Shown in pieces: positions 23,005 through 31,731 of a stretch of 34,829 nt of DNA. A program made the position numbers and the translations under genes. This stretch comes from UBA11606 sp049437325 (GTDB lineage: Bacteria; Actinomycetota; Acidimicrobiia; Acidimicrobiales; Aldehydirespiratoraceae), in assembly GCA_049437325.1 (NCBI GenBank), contig JBMTIM010000035.1, positions 1 to 34,829 of the forward strand. Direction: 5' to 3'. Below the pieces are notes generated by a model. It had not been told where the DNA came from, did no database searches, and was given only the letters and a program-made list of their open reading frames with translations. Every line of letters starts with the position of its first letter. Position 1 is the first letter of the stretch.

Positions 23005-23712
23005 TCACCAGCTGGGAACGCAGTCGAGGAACTCGAGGGCAGCGTCGATGAATCCGAACTGTTTGGGCAGCGAGAAATGGTCGACCCCCGGCAGGATCTT
23101 CACCTCGACATCGGGCAGGAGTTCGGCCAGTGGCTCAGGCGGACCGGCGAAGTCCTCGGAGCCGATGACCAGCAAGACCGGTTGCGTCACGGTGGCGAGT
23201 TGTTCAGCGGTGAAGTAGCGATCGGCGCGGGCTGATTGTGCCTCCCCGACCTTCTGCAACACGGCGGCCGCCTCCTCACCGGCGCTGCGAAGCAGCCCTT
23301 CGAAGCGATAGTCGGCACCGGCCCGGTCGGACCCGTCGCCCAGCGCCGAACCCTCGATCAGGTTGCGGCCCACACCGCTCAGCACGAGCCGCCGGACGAG
23401 CTGCGGATGGCGCAGCGTCAGGTCGAGCGCGGTGCGAGCGCCGAGCGAGTACCCGACGATGTCGATCTGACGACCGTCGTCGACCCCGAACGGCAGTTGA
23501 TCGACGACCGGGGTCACGAGGTCGCGGTAGGCCTCGACGTCGTCGGGTTTGTCGGCCTCGCCGTGACCCAAGAGGTCGTATCCGAGCGGACGACGGCCTC
23601 CCTCCTTCACGAGCTCGAACCAGCCGGGTTCGATCCACGTCATCTGGGTGGAGGTTGCCCACCCGTGCAGAAAGACGATGGGAACGGGTGCTTCCGTCGA
23701 CCAGATGCTCAT
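23005..23712 (-). CDS. Alpha/beta hydrolase
   Basis: A 235-residue alpha/beta hydrolase. VFLHGWATS (13-21) forms the oxyanion hole, GYSLGA holds the nucleophile Ser89, GSEDFAG provides Asp187 and GVDHFS provides His212, a complete catalytic triad in the right order. The lid region (about 115-165) is short, typical for small esterases, lactonases or C-C hydrolases. The ATG at 23712 gives a compact N-terminus; an upstream extension overlaps the sulfatase gene in a shadow frame. It follows the sulfatase stop by about 28 bases on the same strand and ends 18 bases before the convergent GST-like gene. It may act on an ester or lactone product of the sulfatase, but that is only context. Confidence 0.87.
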   Translation of the reverse strand: MSIWSTEAPVPIVFLHGWATSTQMTWIEPGWFELVKEGGRRPLGYDLLGHGEADKPDDVEAYRDLVTPVVDQLPFGVDDGRQIDIVGYSLGARTALDLTLRHPQLVRRLVLSGVGRNLIEGSALGDGSDRAGADYRFEGLLRSAGEEAAAVLQKVGEAQSARADRYFTAEQLATVTQPVLLVIGSEDFAGPPEPLAELLPDVEVKILPGVDHFSLPKQFGFIDAALEFLDCVPSW

Positions 23713-23740
23713 CGTCGGTTCCTGCCCGTCTGTGGTGCTG

Positions 23741-25252
23741 TCACCGCTGACCCCCGTGACCGGCGAGGGCGCCGAGTTCGTCGTGCTCGATCTCGAGCAG
23801 TCGATCGAAGTGCGCCCGCAGCTGGGAGCGCCGCCCGGTGTCGATGGCGAGGTTGACCAACTCGTGCGGGTCATGGCGTGGCTCGTACCACTCGTGGTCG
23901 TGGTCTTCGAAGGCGGCATCTTCGCCGAACAATTTCGGCCGCCGGTCCACAGTGCCGTCTCGTGCGACACCGCCGCCGATGCCGTAGTAGCGGGCGTACT
24001 TGGTCTCGCCGTCGAAGAACCCCCGAACGGCGTACCGGGTGTTGGACAGCAGGCCCGACTGAGCCGAGTCCTGTGCGAAGAACACATACTCCCGCGGTGA
24101 TGCCGAGGGATCGGCCAAGGCAGGCGAGAGATCAACCCCCGACAGCGTTGGTACCGATCCGATGTCGACTCCACCCAGTGCGCACAGGGTGGTGGCCAGA
24201 TCGACATGGGTGGCGAGCGCATCGGTCTCGGTGCCCGGTCGGGTCATGCCCGGCACCTTCATGATCAGGGGAACCCCCATCACCTCTTCGTACACACACG
24301 GCAATTTCGCGCGCAGGCCGTGACTTCCGCAGGCGTCGCCATGGTCGGACGTGTACGCGATGACGGTGTCGTCATAGATGCCGAGTTCGTCGAGCACGTC
24401 GAGAATGCCCTGCAGATTCCGGTCGAGTTCTCGGTGCAGATAGGCGTAGTAGTCGAGCTGCCGCAGCCACGAGCGCTCGTCGTCGAGATCGAGATGTCCC
24501 ACCATGTGCTCGGTGTTTCGCACCTGGCGCCAGGCCCGCTGGATCTCGGGCTTGGTGTGCAGATCGTCGCGGAAGTTCTCGGGAAGTGCCTCGAACACTT
24601 CGTCGTAGTCCTCCGACATCGGTTCGACCGGTACCCCGTCGAGGCGCAGTTCCCGCATGAAGTCGAACACCTTCTTCATGTCGGGATGCTGAGCTTGAAA
24701 GGACGGGTGATCGATGGGGAACCACATGATGTCGTGCGGGTTCACCAGCGCCACGGTGAGATGCCAGGGTTCGTCGCGGGTGCCGTGCTCGCGGAGCCAC
24801 GTGATGGCATCGCTGGCGATGATCGGGTCGAAGTAGCGACCACTCCACGCCGACCCCGTGTAGTGCATGTCGTTCCCCGTGAAGTCGTGATAGCCGAACG
24901 CCTCCATGTCGGGGATCTCGTCGTGGCTGAGGTGGAACTTCCCGAGGTAGGCCGAGTAGTACCCCTGTTCGCCCAGCAGCGATCCGATGGTCGGAATGGT
25001 CGGATCGAGCGCCGTATGGGTCGGAAACGAGACGTTGTCGACCACGCCATGCTCGGCGAGGTACCTGCCGGTGTACAGCGATGCCCGGCTCGGTGAACAC
25101 GGCGATGCGTGGGTGTAGTAGCGGTTGAAGGTCGTGCCGTCGTCCATCAGCCGCTGGTGCGCAGGAAGATCGACCTTGCCGCGCAGCCAGTCGTTGCGGC
25201 GCTCCTCGTCGGAGACGATGAGGAGTTGGTTCGGTGTTGTCCCCCTGGCCAT
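23741..25252 (-). CDS. Sulfatase (formylglycine-dependent family)
   Basis: A 503-residue member of the alkaline-phosphatase-like sulfatase family. CSPSRASLYTG at 52-62 is the sulfatase signature; Cys52 would be oxidised to formylglycine by a maturase encoded elsewhere. Metal-binding aspartates fit SDEERRND near the N-terminus and TSDHGD in the middle. The C-terminal part (EWYEPRHDPHELVNLA) is the usual sulfatase ending. No signal peptide is visible, so a cytoplasmic enzyme is likely, as for choline-sulfatase-like proteins. The ATG at 25252 begins MARGTTPNQLLIVSDEE, the standard first strand; the longer frame is shadow. It lies 11 bases after the acyltransferase stop, and the alpha/beta hydrolase follows. 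Substrate (choline sulfate, aryl sulfate or sugar sulfate) is open. Confidence 0.9.
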   Translation of the reverse strand: MARGTTPNQLLIVSDEERRNDWLRGKVDLPAHQRLMDDGTTFNRYYTHASPCSPSRASLYTGRYLAEHGVVDNVSFPTHTALDPTIPTIGSLLGEQGYYSAYLGKFHLSHDEIPDMEAFGYHDFTGNDMHYTGSAWSGRYFDPIIASDAITWLREHGTRDEPWHLTVALVNPHDIMWFPIDHPSFQAQHPDMKKVFDFMRELRLDGVPVEPMSEDYDEVFEALPENFRDDLHTKPEIQRAWRQVRNTEHMVGHLDLDDERSWLRQLDYYAYLHRELDRNLQGILDVLDELGIYDDTVIAYTSDHGDACGSHGLRAKLPCVYEEVMGVPLIMKVPGMTRPGTETDALATHVDLATTLCALGGVDIGSVPTLSGVDLSPALADPSASPREYVFFAQDSAQSGLLSNTRYAVRGFFDGETKYARYYGIGGGVARDGTVDRRPKLFGEDAAFEDHDHEWYEPRHDPHELVNLAIDTGRRSQLRAHFDRLLEIEHDELGALAGHGGQR

Positions 25253-25263
25253 GGCCACCGACG

Positions 25264-25923
25264 TTAGGGGCGAGCGAGCATTGCTGCCATCTGGCTGCGG
25301 GCCGCGGCGATCGCCTCGCTGTCGACCAAACCGTCGACGGAAAACGGTGTTCCCACCCGGACCTCGACCTCGGGCCGGTTGCGCAGCCGAAGGGTCGGAA
25401 GCTTGGCGCGACTGCCCCACACGTGATCGGCGTTGGTGATCACGATCGGGAGCACCCGGGCATCGGCCTTGCGCGCAATGGCGACGAAGCCGTCACGGAA
25501 ATCCCCCATGCCGTCGGGACTCCGGTCCTCGGGTGGCACGATCCTCCCCTCGACCATGACGGCAACCGGTCGCCCCGCGTCGAGGGTCTCCACGGCCACC
25601 GCGACGGCGTCGGTACCGCCACCTCCGGCCGGAACGCAGTCGACGTTGCGGAGAAATGTTCCCATCAGGGGATTCGCGAAATAGGCGTAGCGGACCAGAC
25701 AGCGGGCCGGGTACTTCCAGTCCGACAGCGTGGCGATCGCGTAGAAGACGTCGGACATGCTCGTGTGGTTGGCGACGAAGACGACCGGGCCGTCATCGAG
25801 GTTCGGGAGCCGTTCACTGCTGGGCCGGCTCAGGACTCGACTCACGAAACGGAAGATCTTCCCGAAGACGCGAAACCGCCATGTCGTCGGCAGTGGGGTG
25901 GGTGACGTTCCGGCGTAGGCCAC
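25264..25923 (-). CDS. 1-acyl-glycerol-3-phosphate acyltransferase-like protein (PlsC family)
   Basis: A 219-residue acyltransferase. NHTSMSD (52-58) contains the catalytic H-x4-D pair His53 and Asp58, and VEGRIVPPEDRS (about 124-135) is the phosphate-binding EGxR-type motif, both diagnostic of the PlsC family that acylates lysophosphatidic acid or other lipid alcohols at the inner membrane. Length is normal for an actinobacterial PlsC. The start is GTG at 25923; no strong ribosome binding site was found. The gene is divergent from an MFS transporter across 61 bases and is followed by the sulfatase after 11 bases. A role in membrane phospholipid synthesis is likely, but a lipid remodelling enzyme with another acceptor is possible. 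Confidence 0.88.
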   Translation of the reverse strand: MAYAGTSPTPLPTTWRFRVFGKIFRFVSRVLSRPSSERLPNLDDGPVVFVANHTSMSDVFYAIATLSDWKYPARCLVRYAYFANPLMGTFLRNVDCVPAGGGGTDAVAVAVETLDAGRPVAVMVEGRIVPPEDRSPDGMGDFRDGFVAIARKADARVLPIVITNADHVWGSRAKLPTLRLRNRPEVEVRVGTPFSVDGLVDSEAIAAARSQMAAMLARP

Positions 25924-25971
25924 GTGGGATGTCTAGTCGGCTGCGATGCAGGTGCGGTGACGGGAGAGCAG

Positions 25972-25977
25972 TAGCTT
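25972..25977 (+). promoter_or_regulatory. -10 element TAGCTT for leaderless GTG start at 25985
   Basis: TAGCTT is followed by 7 bases and the GTG at 25985, with no ribosome binding site. It selects GTG over the TTG at 25976 in the same frame. Confidence 0.5.
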
Positions 25978-25984
25978 GCGCCCG

Positions 25985-27187
25985 GTGACCGCCCCTGCCA
26001 GCGTCGAACGGGTCTACACGCCCCGCATCCTGGCGGTCTTCGGAGCAACGATGCTCTACTTCGGTGTTGCCGGGGTGGCCTTCCCGGTGTTGCCGCGGCT
26101 GGTGGAGCGTGAACTCGGTGGTGGCTCGGCCGAGATCGGTCTTGCCTTCGGTGTGTGGGCGATCGGCATGCTGGTCGTGCGTCCGTTCGGTGGCTACATG
26201 CTCGATCGGATCGGTCGTCGGCCGGTGATGATCGGTGGTGCGCTGGCCTTGGTGGTGGCGCAGCTGCTCCACACGCCGGCGGCGGGCACGGGTGAGCTGT
26301 GGGTGCTGCTCGTCGTACGAGTGTTCTCCGGCGCAGCAAGCTCGGTGATGTACCTGTCGCAAGCGACCGTGGCGACCGAACTTCCGCCCGCAGAGCACCG
26401 TGACCGGGTGTTCGGGCTGTTTTCGACCGTGGTGCTCGTCGGCTTTGCCGTTGGCCAGGTGTTCGGCGAGATCGTCATGCAGGCCCACGGCTTCGCCTGG
26501 GCGTTTGCCCTCGCCGCTGCGTTCTGCGGCTCGACCGCTGTTGTCGCCTGTGTGCTGCCCGAGACCCGTCCCCCCGATGCGGTCCCCGCCGCCAAGGTGA
26601 GTGACCTGTTCCACCCGGTCGCCGCTCGTGTCGGTGTCGTCAACATGCTGGTGTTCGTCGGGTTCCTCGGCTTCAACGCGTTCATCGCCGACTACGGAGA
26701 GGAGTTCGGCATCGAAGATGCCCGCTGGTTGCTCCTGACCTACTCGGTGGTCGTGATGGGGATGCGATCGGTGAGTGGACTGGCCTTCGTGCGTTTCCCT
26801 CGTCGCTGGCTTGCGACGTTTGCGCACGGCACGGTGATCATCGGTGCGTTGCTGTTGGCGACGGCATCGTCGACGGCCTGGCTCTACGCCGCCGCCGTGG
26901 TCCTCGCAATCGGGCTCGCCTGGAACGTGCCACTGATGATTCTCATCGCCGTCGATTCCGCGTCGGATGCGGAACGGTCCCGAGCGGTTGCGACGGTCAC
27001 GACCTTCGGCGATCTTGCCAATGCGCTCGGTACCCTCGCCCTCGGGTTCGTGGCCGATGCGTTCGGCTATGACGGCATGTATGTGGTGGTCGCCGGGTCG
27101 GCGTTGGCTGCGCTGGTGCTGATGCGCAGTCCGTTCCTGGCCCATGCACCGGGTGTCACCGGGCGCCGTTCGCCCCAGCTGCGCTAG
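25985..27187 (+). CDS. MFS transporter (2)
   Basis: A 400-residue major facilitator protein with about twelve hydrophobic helices. The first cytoplasmic loop reads GGYMLDRIGRRPVMIGG, the MFS A motif with D-R-x-G-R-R, and the N-terminal helix is FGATMLYFGVAGVAFPVLPR, typical of drug/proton antiporters. ARVFSGAASSVMYLSQATVA resembles helix 4-5 of that group. It probably exports a hydrophobic or cationic compound, or takes up a solute, with proton coupling at the cytoplasmic membrane. Start at GTG 25985 comes from the -10 element 7 bases before it. It is convergent with the ABC exporter gene (15 bases between stops). No regulator gene adjoins it, and the substrate is unknown. Confidence 0.88.
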   Translation: MTAPASVERVYTPRILAVFGATMLYFGVAGVAFPVLPRLVERELGGGSAEIGLAFGVWAIGMLVVRPFGGYMLDRIGRRPVMIGGALALVVAQLLHTPAAGTGELWVLLVVRVFSGAASSVMYLSQATVATELPPAEHRDRVFGLFSTVVLVGFAVGQVFGEIVMQAHGFAWAFALAAAFCGSTAVVACVLPETRPPDAVPAAKVSDLFHPVAARVGVVNMLVFVGFLGFNAFIADYGEEFGIEDARWLLLTYSVVVMGMRSVSGLAFVRFPRRWLATFAHGTVIIGALLLATASSTAWLYAAAVVLAIGLAWNVPLMILIAVDSASDAERSRAVATVTTFGDLANALGTLALGFVADAFGYDGMYVVVAGSALAALVLMRSPFLAHAPGVTGRRSPQLR

Positions 27188-27202
27188 GTGTCGAGCTCGG
27201 CG

Positions 27203-29065
27203 TCACCCGACCTCGGCCCGTACGAGCGTTTCGTACAGTTCTTCGTAGAGACCACCCGAATGGCGCAGTTCCTCGTGGGTGCCGCGTTCGACGATCCGGC
27301 CGTCGTCGAGGACGAGGATCTGATCGGCGTCGGTGATGGTCGACAGCCGATGGGCAATGACGAGTGAGGTCCGTCCCTCGAGGGCGCGAGCCAGGGCCTC
27401 TTGGACGTGGGCCTCGTTCTCGGTGTCGAGATGGCTGGTCGCTTCGTCGAGGATCACGATGGCTGGGTCTTTCAACAACATGCGAGCGATGGCGAGGCGT
27501 TGCTTCTCCCCACCGGAAAGTCGGTAGCCCCGCTCACCGACGACCGTGTCGTAGCCGTCGGGGAGTTCTGCAATGACGTCGTGGATTCGTGCCGCCCGGC
27601 ACGCGTCGACGAGTTCGTCGTCGGTTGCGTCCGGTCGGGCGTAGCGGAGGTTGGCTCCGACCGACTCGTGGAACAGATGAGGATCTTGGCTGACGACGCC
27701 GATCGTCTGGCGCAGCGAGTCCTGTGTGACCGAGCGGATGTCGTGCCCGTCGATCGTGATCGACCCACTCGTGACGTCGTAGAGCCGAGGGACCAGCGAT
27801 GTCATCGTCGTCTTGCCGCTCCCCGACGGGCCGACGATGGCGACCATGTGGCCGGGGGCGACGGCGACGTCGAGTCCGCGCAACACGTCGTCGGGTGAGC
27901 CGGTCTGCTCGCCGCCGCCGAGCGAGACGGGCGTTCCCGCGGCGGGGTCGGGGTACCGGAAGGTGACGTCTCGGAAGTGGATTTCGCCTCGTGCCGGACG
28001 GGGAAGTTCGATCGCATCGTCGGCGTCCTGGATGACATTGGGAGTGTCGAGGACCTCGAACACCCGCTCGAAGGACACGAACGCCTGCATGACGTCGACC
28101 CGCGCGTTCGACAGCGAGGTGAGCGGCATATAGATGCGTACGGTGTACAGGCCGAGCGCAACGAGGGTGCCGGGGGTGATGGCGCCGTCGATCACCTGGT
28201 GTCCACCCCACCAGTACACGAGCGCCGTACCGATGGCGCCCACGAGGGTGAGGGCGGTGAGGAAGACCCGCGAGTACATCGCCGAGCGAACACCGATGTC
28301 TCGCACCCGGCCGGCCCGTTCGCCGAAGTCGTCGGCCTCCGCCTGGTGTCGACCGAACAGCTTGACGAGCAAGGCGCCCGCGACGTTGAAGCGTTCCGTC
28401 ATCGTGTTGTTCATCGAGGCATTGACGTTCATGCCTTCGCGAGTGATGTCGCTCAATCCGGCTCCGACTCGTCGCGCCGGAAGAACGAAGAAGGGCAGGA
28501 TCACGATGGCGAGCAGGGTGAGCTTCCACTCGAGCAACAACATCGCGATCAGGGTGCCGGTGAGTGCAATGACGTTGCCGACGACCGTTCCGAGTGTGCC
28601 GGTGAAGGCCCGCTGAGCGCCGATCACGTCGTTGTTGAGGCGACTGATGAGCGTTCCGGTCTGGGTTCGGGTGAAGAACGCAAGCGGCATGCGCTGGACG
28701 TGGTCGAAGAGTCTGACCCGCAGGTCGTAGATCAGGCCCTCACCGATTCGGCTCGACAGGTAGCGCTCGACGAGGCCAAGGATCGCCTCGCCGAGTGCGG
28801 CGGCAATCATGAAGAGGAAAAGGATGTTGATGTAACCGCCGTCGCCGTTGACGATGGCGTCGTCGAACACCTCTCGGATCAGCAGTGGGGGCAACAACCC
28901 GAGGAACGTCGAGGCGATGATCGTGCCGAGGAACCCGAGGATCGCTCCCCGATACGGCCTTGCGAACCCGAACACACGCGCCCGCGTCTGCTTGGTGATG
29001 GCTTTGCCGTCGAGCGCCGACCGGTCCGACGTCATCGAGTGCATGATCTGAAACGGACTTGTCAT
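27203..29065 (-). CDS. ABC exporter, fused membrane and ATPase domains
   Basis: A 620-residue half-size ABC exporter. Residues 40 to about 340 form the six-helix transmembrane domain (GAILGFLGTIIASTFLGLL, YINILFLFMIAAALGEAILG and others), with the coupling region LFDHVQRMPLAFFTRTQTG. The nucleotide-binding domain has Walker A GPSGSGKTT (Gly412, Lys418), the Q-loop VVSQDPHLF, signature LSGGEKQR, Walker B AIVILDEATSHLDTE and the H-loop IAHRLST. A homodimer would pump lipids or drugs out of the cytoplasm, as MsbA/Sav1866-type proteins do. The ATG at 29065 has no ribosome binding site; TACGTT on the minus strand lies 10 bases upstream, implying a very short leader. It is divergent from pncB. Cargo not predictable. 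Confidence 0.92.
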   Translation of the reverse strand: MTSPFQIMHSMTSDRSALDGKAITKQTRARVFGFARPYRGAILGFLGTIIASTFLGLLPPLLIREVFDDAIVNGDGGYINILFLFMIAAALGEAILGLVERYLSSRIGEGLIYDLRVRLFDHVQRMPLAFFTRTQTGTLISRLNNDVIGAQRAFTGTLGTVVGNVIALTGTLIAMLLLEWKLTLLAIVILPFFVLPARRVGAGLSDITREGMNVNASMNNTMTERFNVAGALLVKLFGRHQAEADDFGERAGRVRDIGVRSAMYSRVFLTALTLVGAIGTALVYWWGGHQVIDGAITPGTLVALGLYTVRIYMPLTSLSNARVDVMQAFVSFERVFEVLDTPNVIQDADDAIELPRPARGEIHFRDVTFRYPDPAAGTPVSLGGGEQTGSPDDVLRGLDVAVAPGHMVAIVGPSGSGKTTMTSLVPRLYDVTSGSITIDGHDIRSVTQDSLRQTIGVVSQDPHLFHESVGANLRYARPDATDDELVDACRAARIHDVIAELPDGYDTVVGERGYRLSGGEKQRLAIARMLLKDPAIVILDEATSHLDTENEAHVQEALARALEGRTSLVIAHRLSTITDADQILVLDDGRIVERGTHEELRHSGGLYEELYETLVRAEVG

Positions 29066-29158
29066 CGTGTGGAGAAACGTATCGGCGGTACCGAGAATCC
29101 GACGGAGGAGGCGGTGGGTGACCCGCGCAGCGACGGGGGCCTGTCCGAACCCTGCCGC

Positions 29159-29164
29159 TAGCGT
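29159..29164 (+). promoter_or_regulatory. -10 element TAGCGT for leaderless GTG start at 29172
   Basis: TAGCGT is followed by 7 bases and the GTG at 29172. An ATG at 29167 is out of frame, and the spacing identifies GTG 29172 as the pncB start. It would drive the pncB, pncA and membrane-protein operon. Confidence 0.5.
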
Positions 29165-29171
29165 GATGAGC

Positions 29172-30536
29172 GTGAAACGGCCGTCGTCGGCGTTGCTGAC
29201 CGATCACTACGAACTCACGATGGTTGCCTCGGCCCTGCGTTCCGGCGTGGCGCATCGGCGGGCGGTCTTCGAAGTGTTCGCCCGCCGATTGCCGCCCAAC
29301 CGGGCCTACGGCGTCGTTGCCGGGATCGACCGGGTGCTCGATGCCGTGAGCCGGTTCCGGTTCGACGACGACATCGTCCGGTATCTGCTCGATGCGGGCA
29401 TCGTGCAGGACGGTGAGATGGTCGAGTGGCTTCGTTCCTACGCGTTTCACGGTGACATCACCGGCTATGCCGAGGGGGAGCTGTTCTTTCCGTACTCACC
29501 CGTGCTGACCGTCACCGGCACGTTTGCGGAATGTGTCGTGCTCGAGACGGTGATGCTCTCGGTTCTCAATCACGACTGCGCCGTCGCCAGTGCTGCGGCT
29601 CGTATGGCCGATGCTGCCGGGGGTCGCCTGCTCATCGAGGGTGGGAGCCGTCGTACCGATCCGGAGTCGGCAGTTGCGGCAGCTCGGGCCGGGTTCGTCG
29701 GTGGCTTCGACACGACCTCCAACCTCGAGGCCGGTCGTCGTCACGGCATTCCGACCGGTGGCACCACGGCACACGCCTTCGTCCTCGCCCATGGGAGCGA
29801 AGAAGCGGCCTTCGAGGCGCAGCGTGAAACCCTCGGCATCGGATCCACCTACCTGGTCGACACCTTCGACGTCATGGAAGGGATCCGGCGGGCCGTGGAC
29901 GTCGTCGGCTCCGACATCGGTGCGATCCGTATCGACAGCGGTCAACTCGAAGAAGACAGCCGAGCCGCCCGCAATCTGCTCGACAGCCTCGGGGCAACCG
30001 ACTGTCGGATCGTGGTGTCGAGTGATCTCGACGAGTTCAAGGTCGCCCAACTCGAAGCGGCCGATGCACCGATCGACGCCTATCTCGTGGGCACGAGTCT
30101 CGTCACCGGTTCTGGCCATCCGACGGCACAGTTGGTCTACAAACTCGTGTCGATCGCCGACTCCGACGCTCCCGACGCCGAACTGCGTGCGGTGGGCAAG
30201 CTCTCGCCGGGGAAACGCACCCTCGGAGGTCGCAAGGACGTGCACCGAACGGTCGATGCCGATGGCCGCTTCACCGGCGAAATCCTCTCGGTGCTCCCGG
30301 TCGAACTGCACGACGACACGATGAATCCGCAGGTACCGCTCGTGCGCGACGGCCAGATCGTCGCCGATCTCACCAATCCCACAGAGGCGCGCCAGCGATG
30401 CAACGAGCGACGCAGCCGGCTCCGAGATGCCGACCGCACGCCGTGGCCGACCCACTCGCCGGCGATTCCCACCATCTGGGAAGGGGTCGAGGAGCCGCTG
30501 TCCACGCCGGTACCCGCTGCCGGAGGAGCCCAGTGA
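29172..30536 (+). CDS. pncB: Nicotinate phosphoribosyltransferase
   Basis: A 454-residue enzyme that joins nicotinate to PRPP (with ATP) to form nicotinate mononucleotide in NAD salvage. The N-terminal LLTDHYELTMV is diagnostic, followed by FEVFARRLPPNRAYGVVAG. The barrel domain holds LIEGGSRRTDPESA, GGFDTTSNLEAG and the GTTAHAFVLAHGSE loop; IRIDSGQLEED and VVSSDLDE supply substrate contacts, and KLSPGKRTLGGRKDVHR ends the core. Length matches actinobacterial homologues. The GTG at 29172 is selected by the -10 element. Its stop overlaps the nicotinamidase start by four bases (GTGA), so nicotinamide is converted to nicotinate and then to nicotinate mononucleotide by two coupled genes. The membrane protein downstream is part of the operon. 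Confidence 0.95.
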   Translation: MKRPSSALLTDHYELTMVASALRSGVAHRRAVFEVFARRLPPNRAYGVVAGIDRVLDAVSRFRFDDDIVRYLLDAGIVQDGEMVEWLRSYAFHGDITGYAEGELFFPYSPVLTVTGTFAECVVLETVMLSVLNHDCAVASAAARMADAAGGRLLIEGGSRRTDPESAVAAARAGFVGGFDTTSNLEAGRRHGIPTGGTTAHAFVLAHGSEEAAFEAQRETLGIGSTYLVDTFDVMEGIRRAVDVVGSDIGAIRIDSGQLEEDSRAARNLLDSLGATDCRIVVSSDLDEFKVAQLEAADAPIDAYLVGTSLVTGSGHPTAQLVYKLVSIADSDAPDAELRAVGKLSPGKRTLGGRKDVHRTVDADGRFTGEILSVLPVELHDDTMNPQVPLVRDGQIVADLTNPTEARQRCNERRSRLRDADRTPWPTHSPAIPTIWEGVEEPLSTPVPAAGGAQ

Positions 30537-31120
30537 CCACGACACGCAGGGCGGCACTGGTTGTCGTCGACGTACAGAACGACTTCTGTGAGGGTGGCGC
30601 CATGGGGGTCGACGGAGGCGCCGCCGTCGCCCGGTCGATCACCAGATGGGTCGGCCTCGATCGGGCCGGCGGTGACTATGCCCTCGTAGTGGCGACCAAG
30701 GACTGGCACGTCGATCCCGGTGACCACTGGGCTACGGGTGACGAGGAGCCGAATTTCGTCGATACGTGGCCGGTGCACTGCGGTGCCCACACCAGTGGTG
30801 CCGACTTCCATCAGGACATGAAGATCGCCATCGACGAGGTGTTTCTGAAGGGTCGTTCGACGGCCAGCTACACCGGGTTCGACGGTGGCGCTGCCAGTGA
30901 CGAGTCGTTGCTGCTCGGCCCGTGGCTTCGGGAGCGTGGCGTCACCGACGTCGACGTCGTGGGGATCGCCACCGATCATTGCGTGCGAGCAACCGCGTGC
31001 GACGCGAAGGCGCACGGCTTCGACACCCGCGTGTTGTTGGCCCATTGTGCAGGAGTCGCACCCGACACCACCGACGCAGCACTGGAAGAGATGGCTGCTG
31101 CCGGTATCGAACTCGTGTGA
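30533..31120 (+). CDS. pncA: Nicotinamidase
   Basis: A 195-residue isochorismatase-fold amidase that hydrolyses nicotinamide to nicotinate and ammonia. The catalytic triad is visible: Asp13 in VDVQNDFC, Lys106 in FLKGRST and Cys150 in GIATDHCV. Metal ligands fit Asp57 and His59 in KDWHVD and His82 in WPVHC. The GTG at 30533 overlaps the pncB stop by four bases, and its own stop overlaps the next start in the same way. This places the amidase directly beside the enzyme that uses its product. In organisms with this enzyme, pyrazinamide is also a substrate by family knowledge. No regulator or riboswitch was seen upstream of the operon. Confidence 0.93.
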   Translation: MTTTRRAALVVVDVQNDFCEGGAMGVDGGAAVARSITRWVGLDRAGGDYALVVATKDWHVDPGDHWATGDEEPNFVDTWPVHCGAHTSGADFHQDMKIAIDEVFLKGRSTASYTGFDGGAASDESLLLGPWLRERGVTDVDVVGIATDHCVRATACDAKAHGFDTRVLLAHCAGVAPDTTDAALEEMAAAGIELV

Positions 31121-31680
31121 GCACGCCGCGTCCCGATCCCGGGTGGCGCCCTGTCATCGGCCTGTTGCCGAAGATGTTCGTCCCGTTCATCGGCATGCGT
31201 TCGATGGCCACCCAGCCGAGCGCACTGGTCGCCCTGCGAATGTTGTCGCTCTACGTCGCCGTTGCGATCGTGCCGGTATGGGCGGTTGCGATCGTGGTCG
31301 TTGCCGAGTTCGATCGGGGTCGGTCGGTCGGGATGTCGGTGGCGTTCGCCGCTGCGGTCGGGGTGGTCTCCCTGATGGTCGCCCGCATGCTTGCAGTGCG
31401 GGTCAGTCACCGCTCCGCGCGCGCCTTCGCCCATTCGTTTCCCCGCGCCACGATGTTGCAGTTCGTGACCGCAGTGGCGTCGGCGCTCGTCGGGTTCGGG
31501 TTGACCGTTCTGAGCGGGTCGTTGTGGCCGTACGCGGTCGGGTTTGCCTTCGCCGTCGTCGGACTGGTCCATGCGCTCCCCACTGCAGCCCGATTGGGGC
31601 GCGAGCAACAGATCGCAGACGAGACCGGTTCTGCTGTCGACGTGGTGGCCGCGCTCGTCGAACATCGACTGTTCCGCTGA
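31117..31680 (+). CDS. Uncharacterised four-helix membrane protein in the pnc operon
   Basis: A 187-residue protein that I do not recognise. It has a short basic N-terminus (MSTPRPDPGWRPVIGLLPKM), then about four membrane segments: LSLYVAVAIVPVWAVAIVVV, MSVAFAAAVGVVSLMVARML, MLQFVTAVASALVGFGLTVL and LWPYAVGFAFAVVGLVHALP. The C-terminal tail (about 160-187) is hydrophilic. Its GTG start overlaps the pncA stop by four bases, so it is made with the nicotinamide salvage enzymes. A role in uptake of nicotinamide or nicotinate is possible by position but the sequence shows no transporter signature and it is small for one. It ends 51 bases before the convergent aroQ. Confidence 0.7.
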   Translation: MSTPRPDPGWRPVIGLLPKMFVPFIGMRSMATQPSALVALRMLSLYVAVAIVPVWAVAIVVVAEFDRGRSVGMSVAFAAAVGVVSLMVARMLAVRVSHRSARAFAHSFPRATMLQFVTAVASALVGFGLTVLSGSLWPYAVGFAFAVVGLVHALPTAARLGREQQIADETGSAVDVVAALVEHRLFR

Positions 31681-31731
31681 GTTGCAACCAGGACCGCCCG
31701 CGCCGGTGGCCGGGAGGAACGGTCGGTGCTC

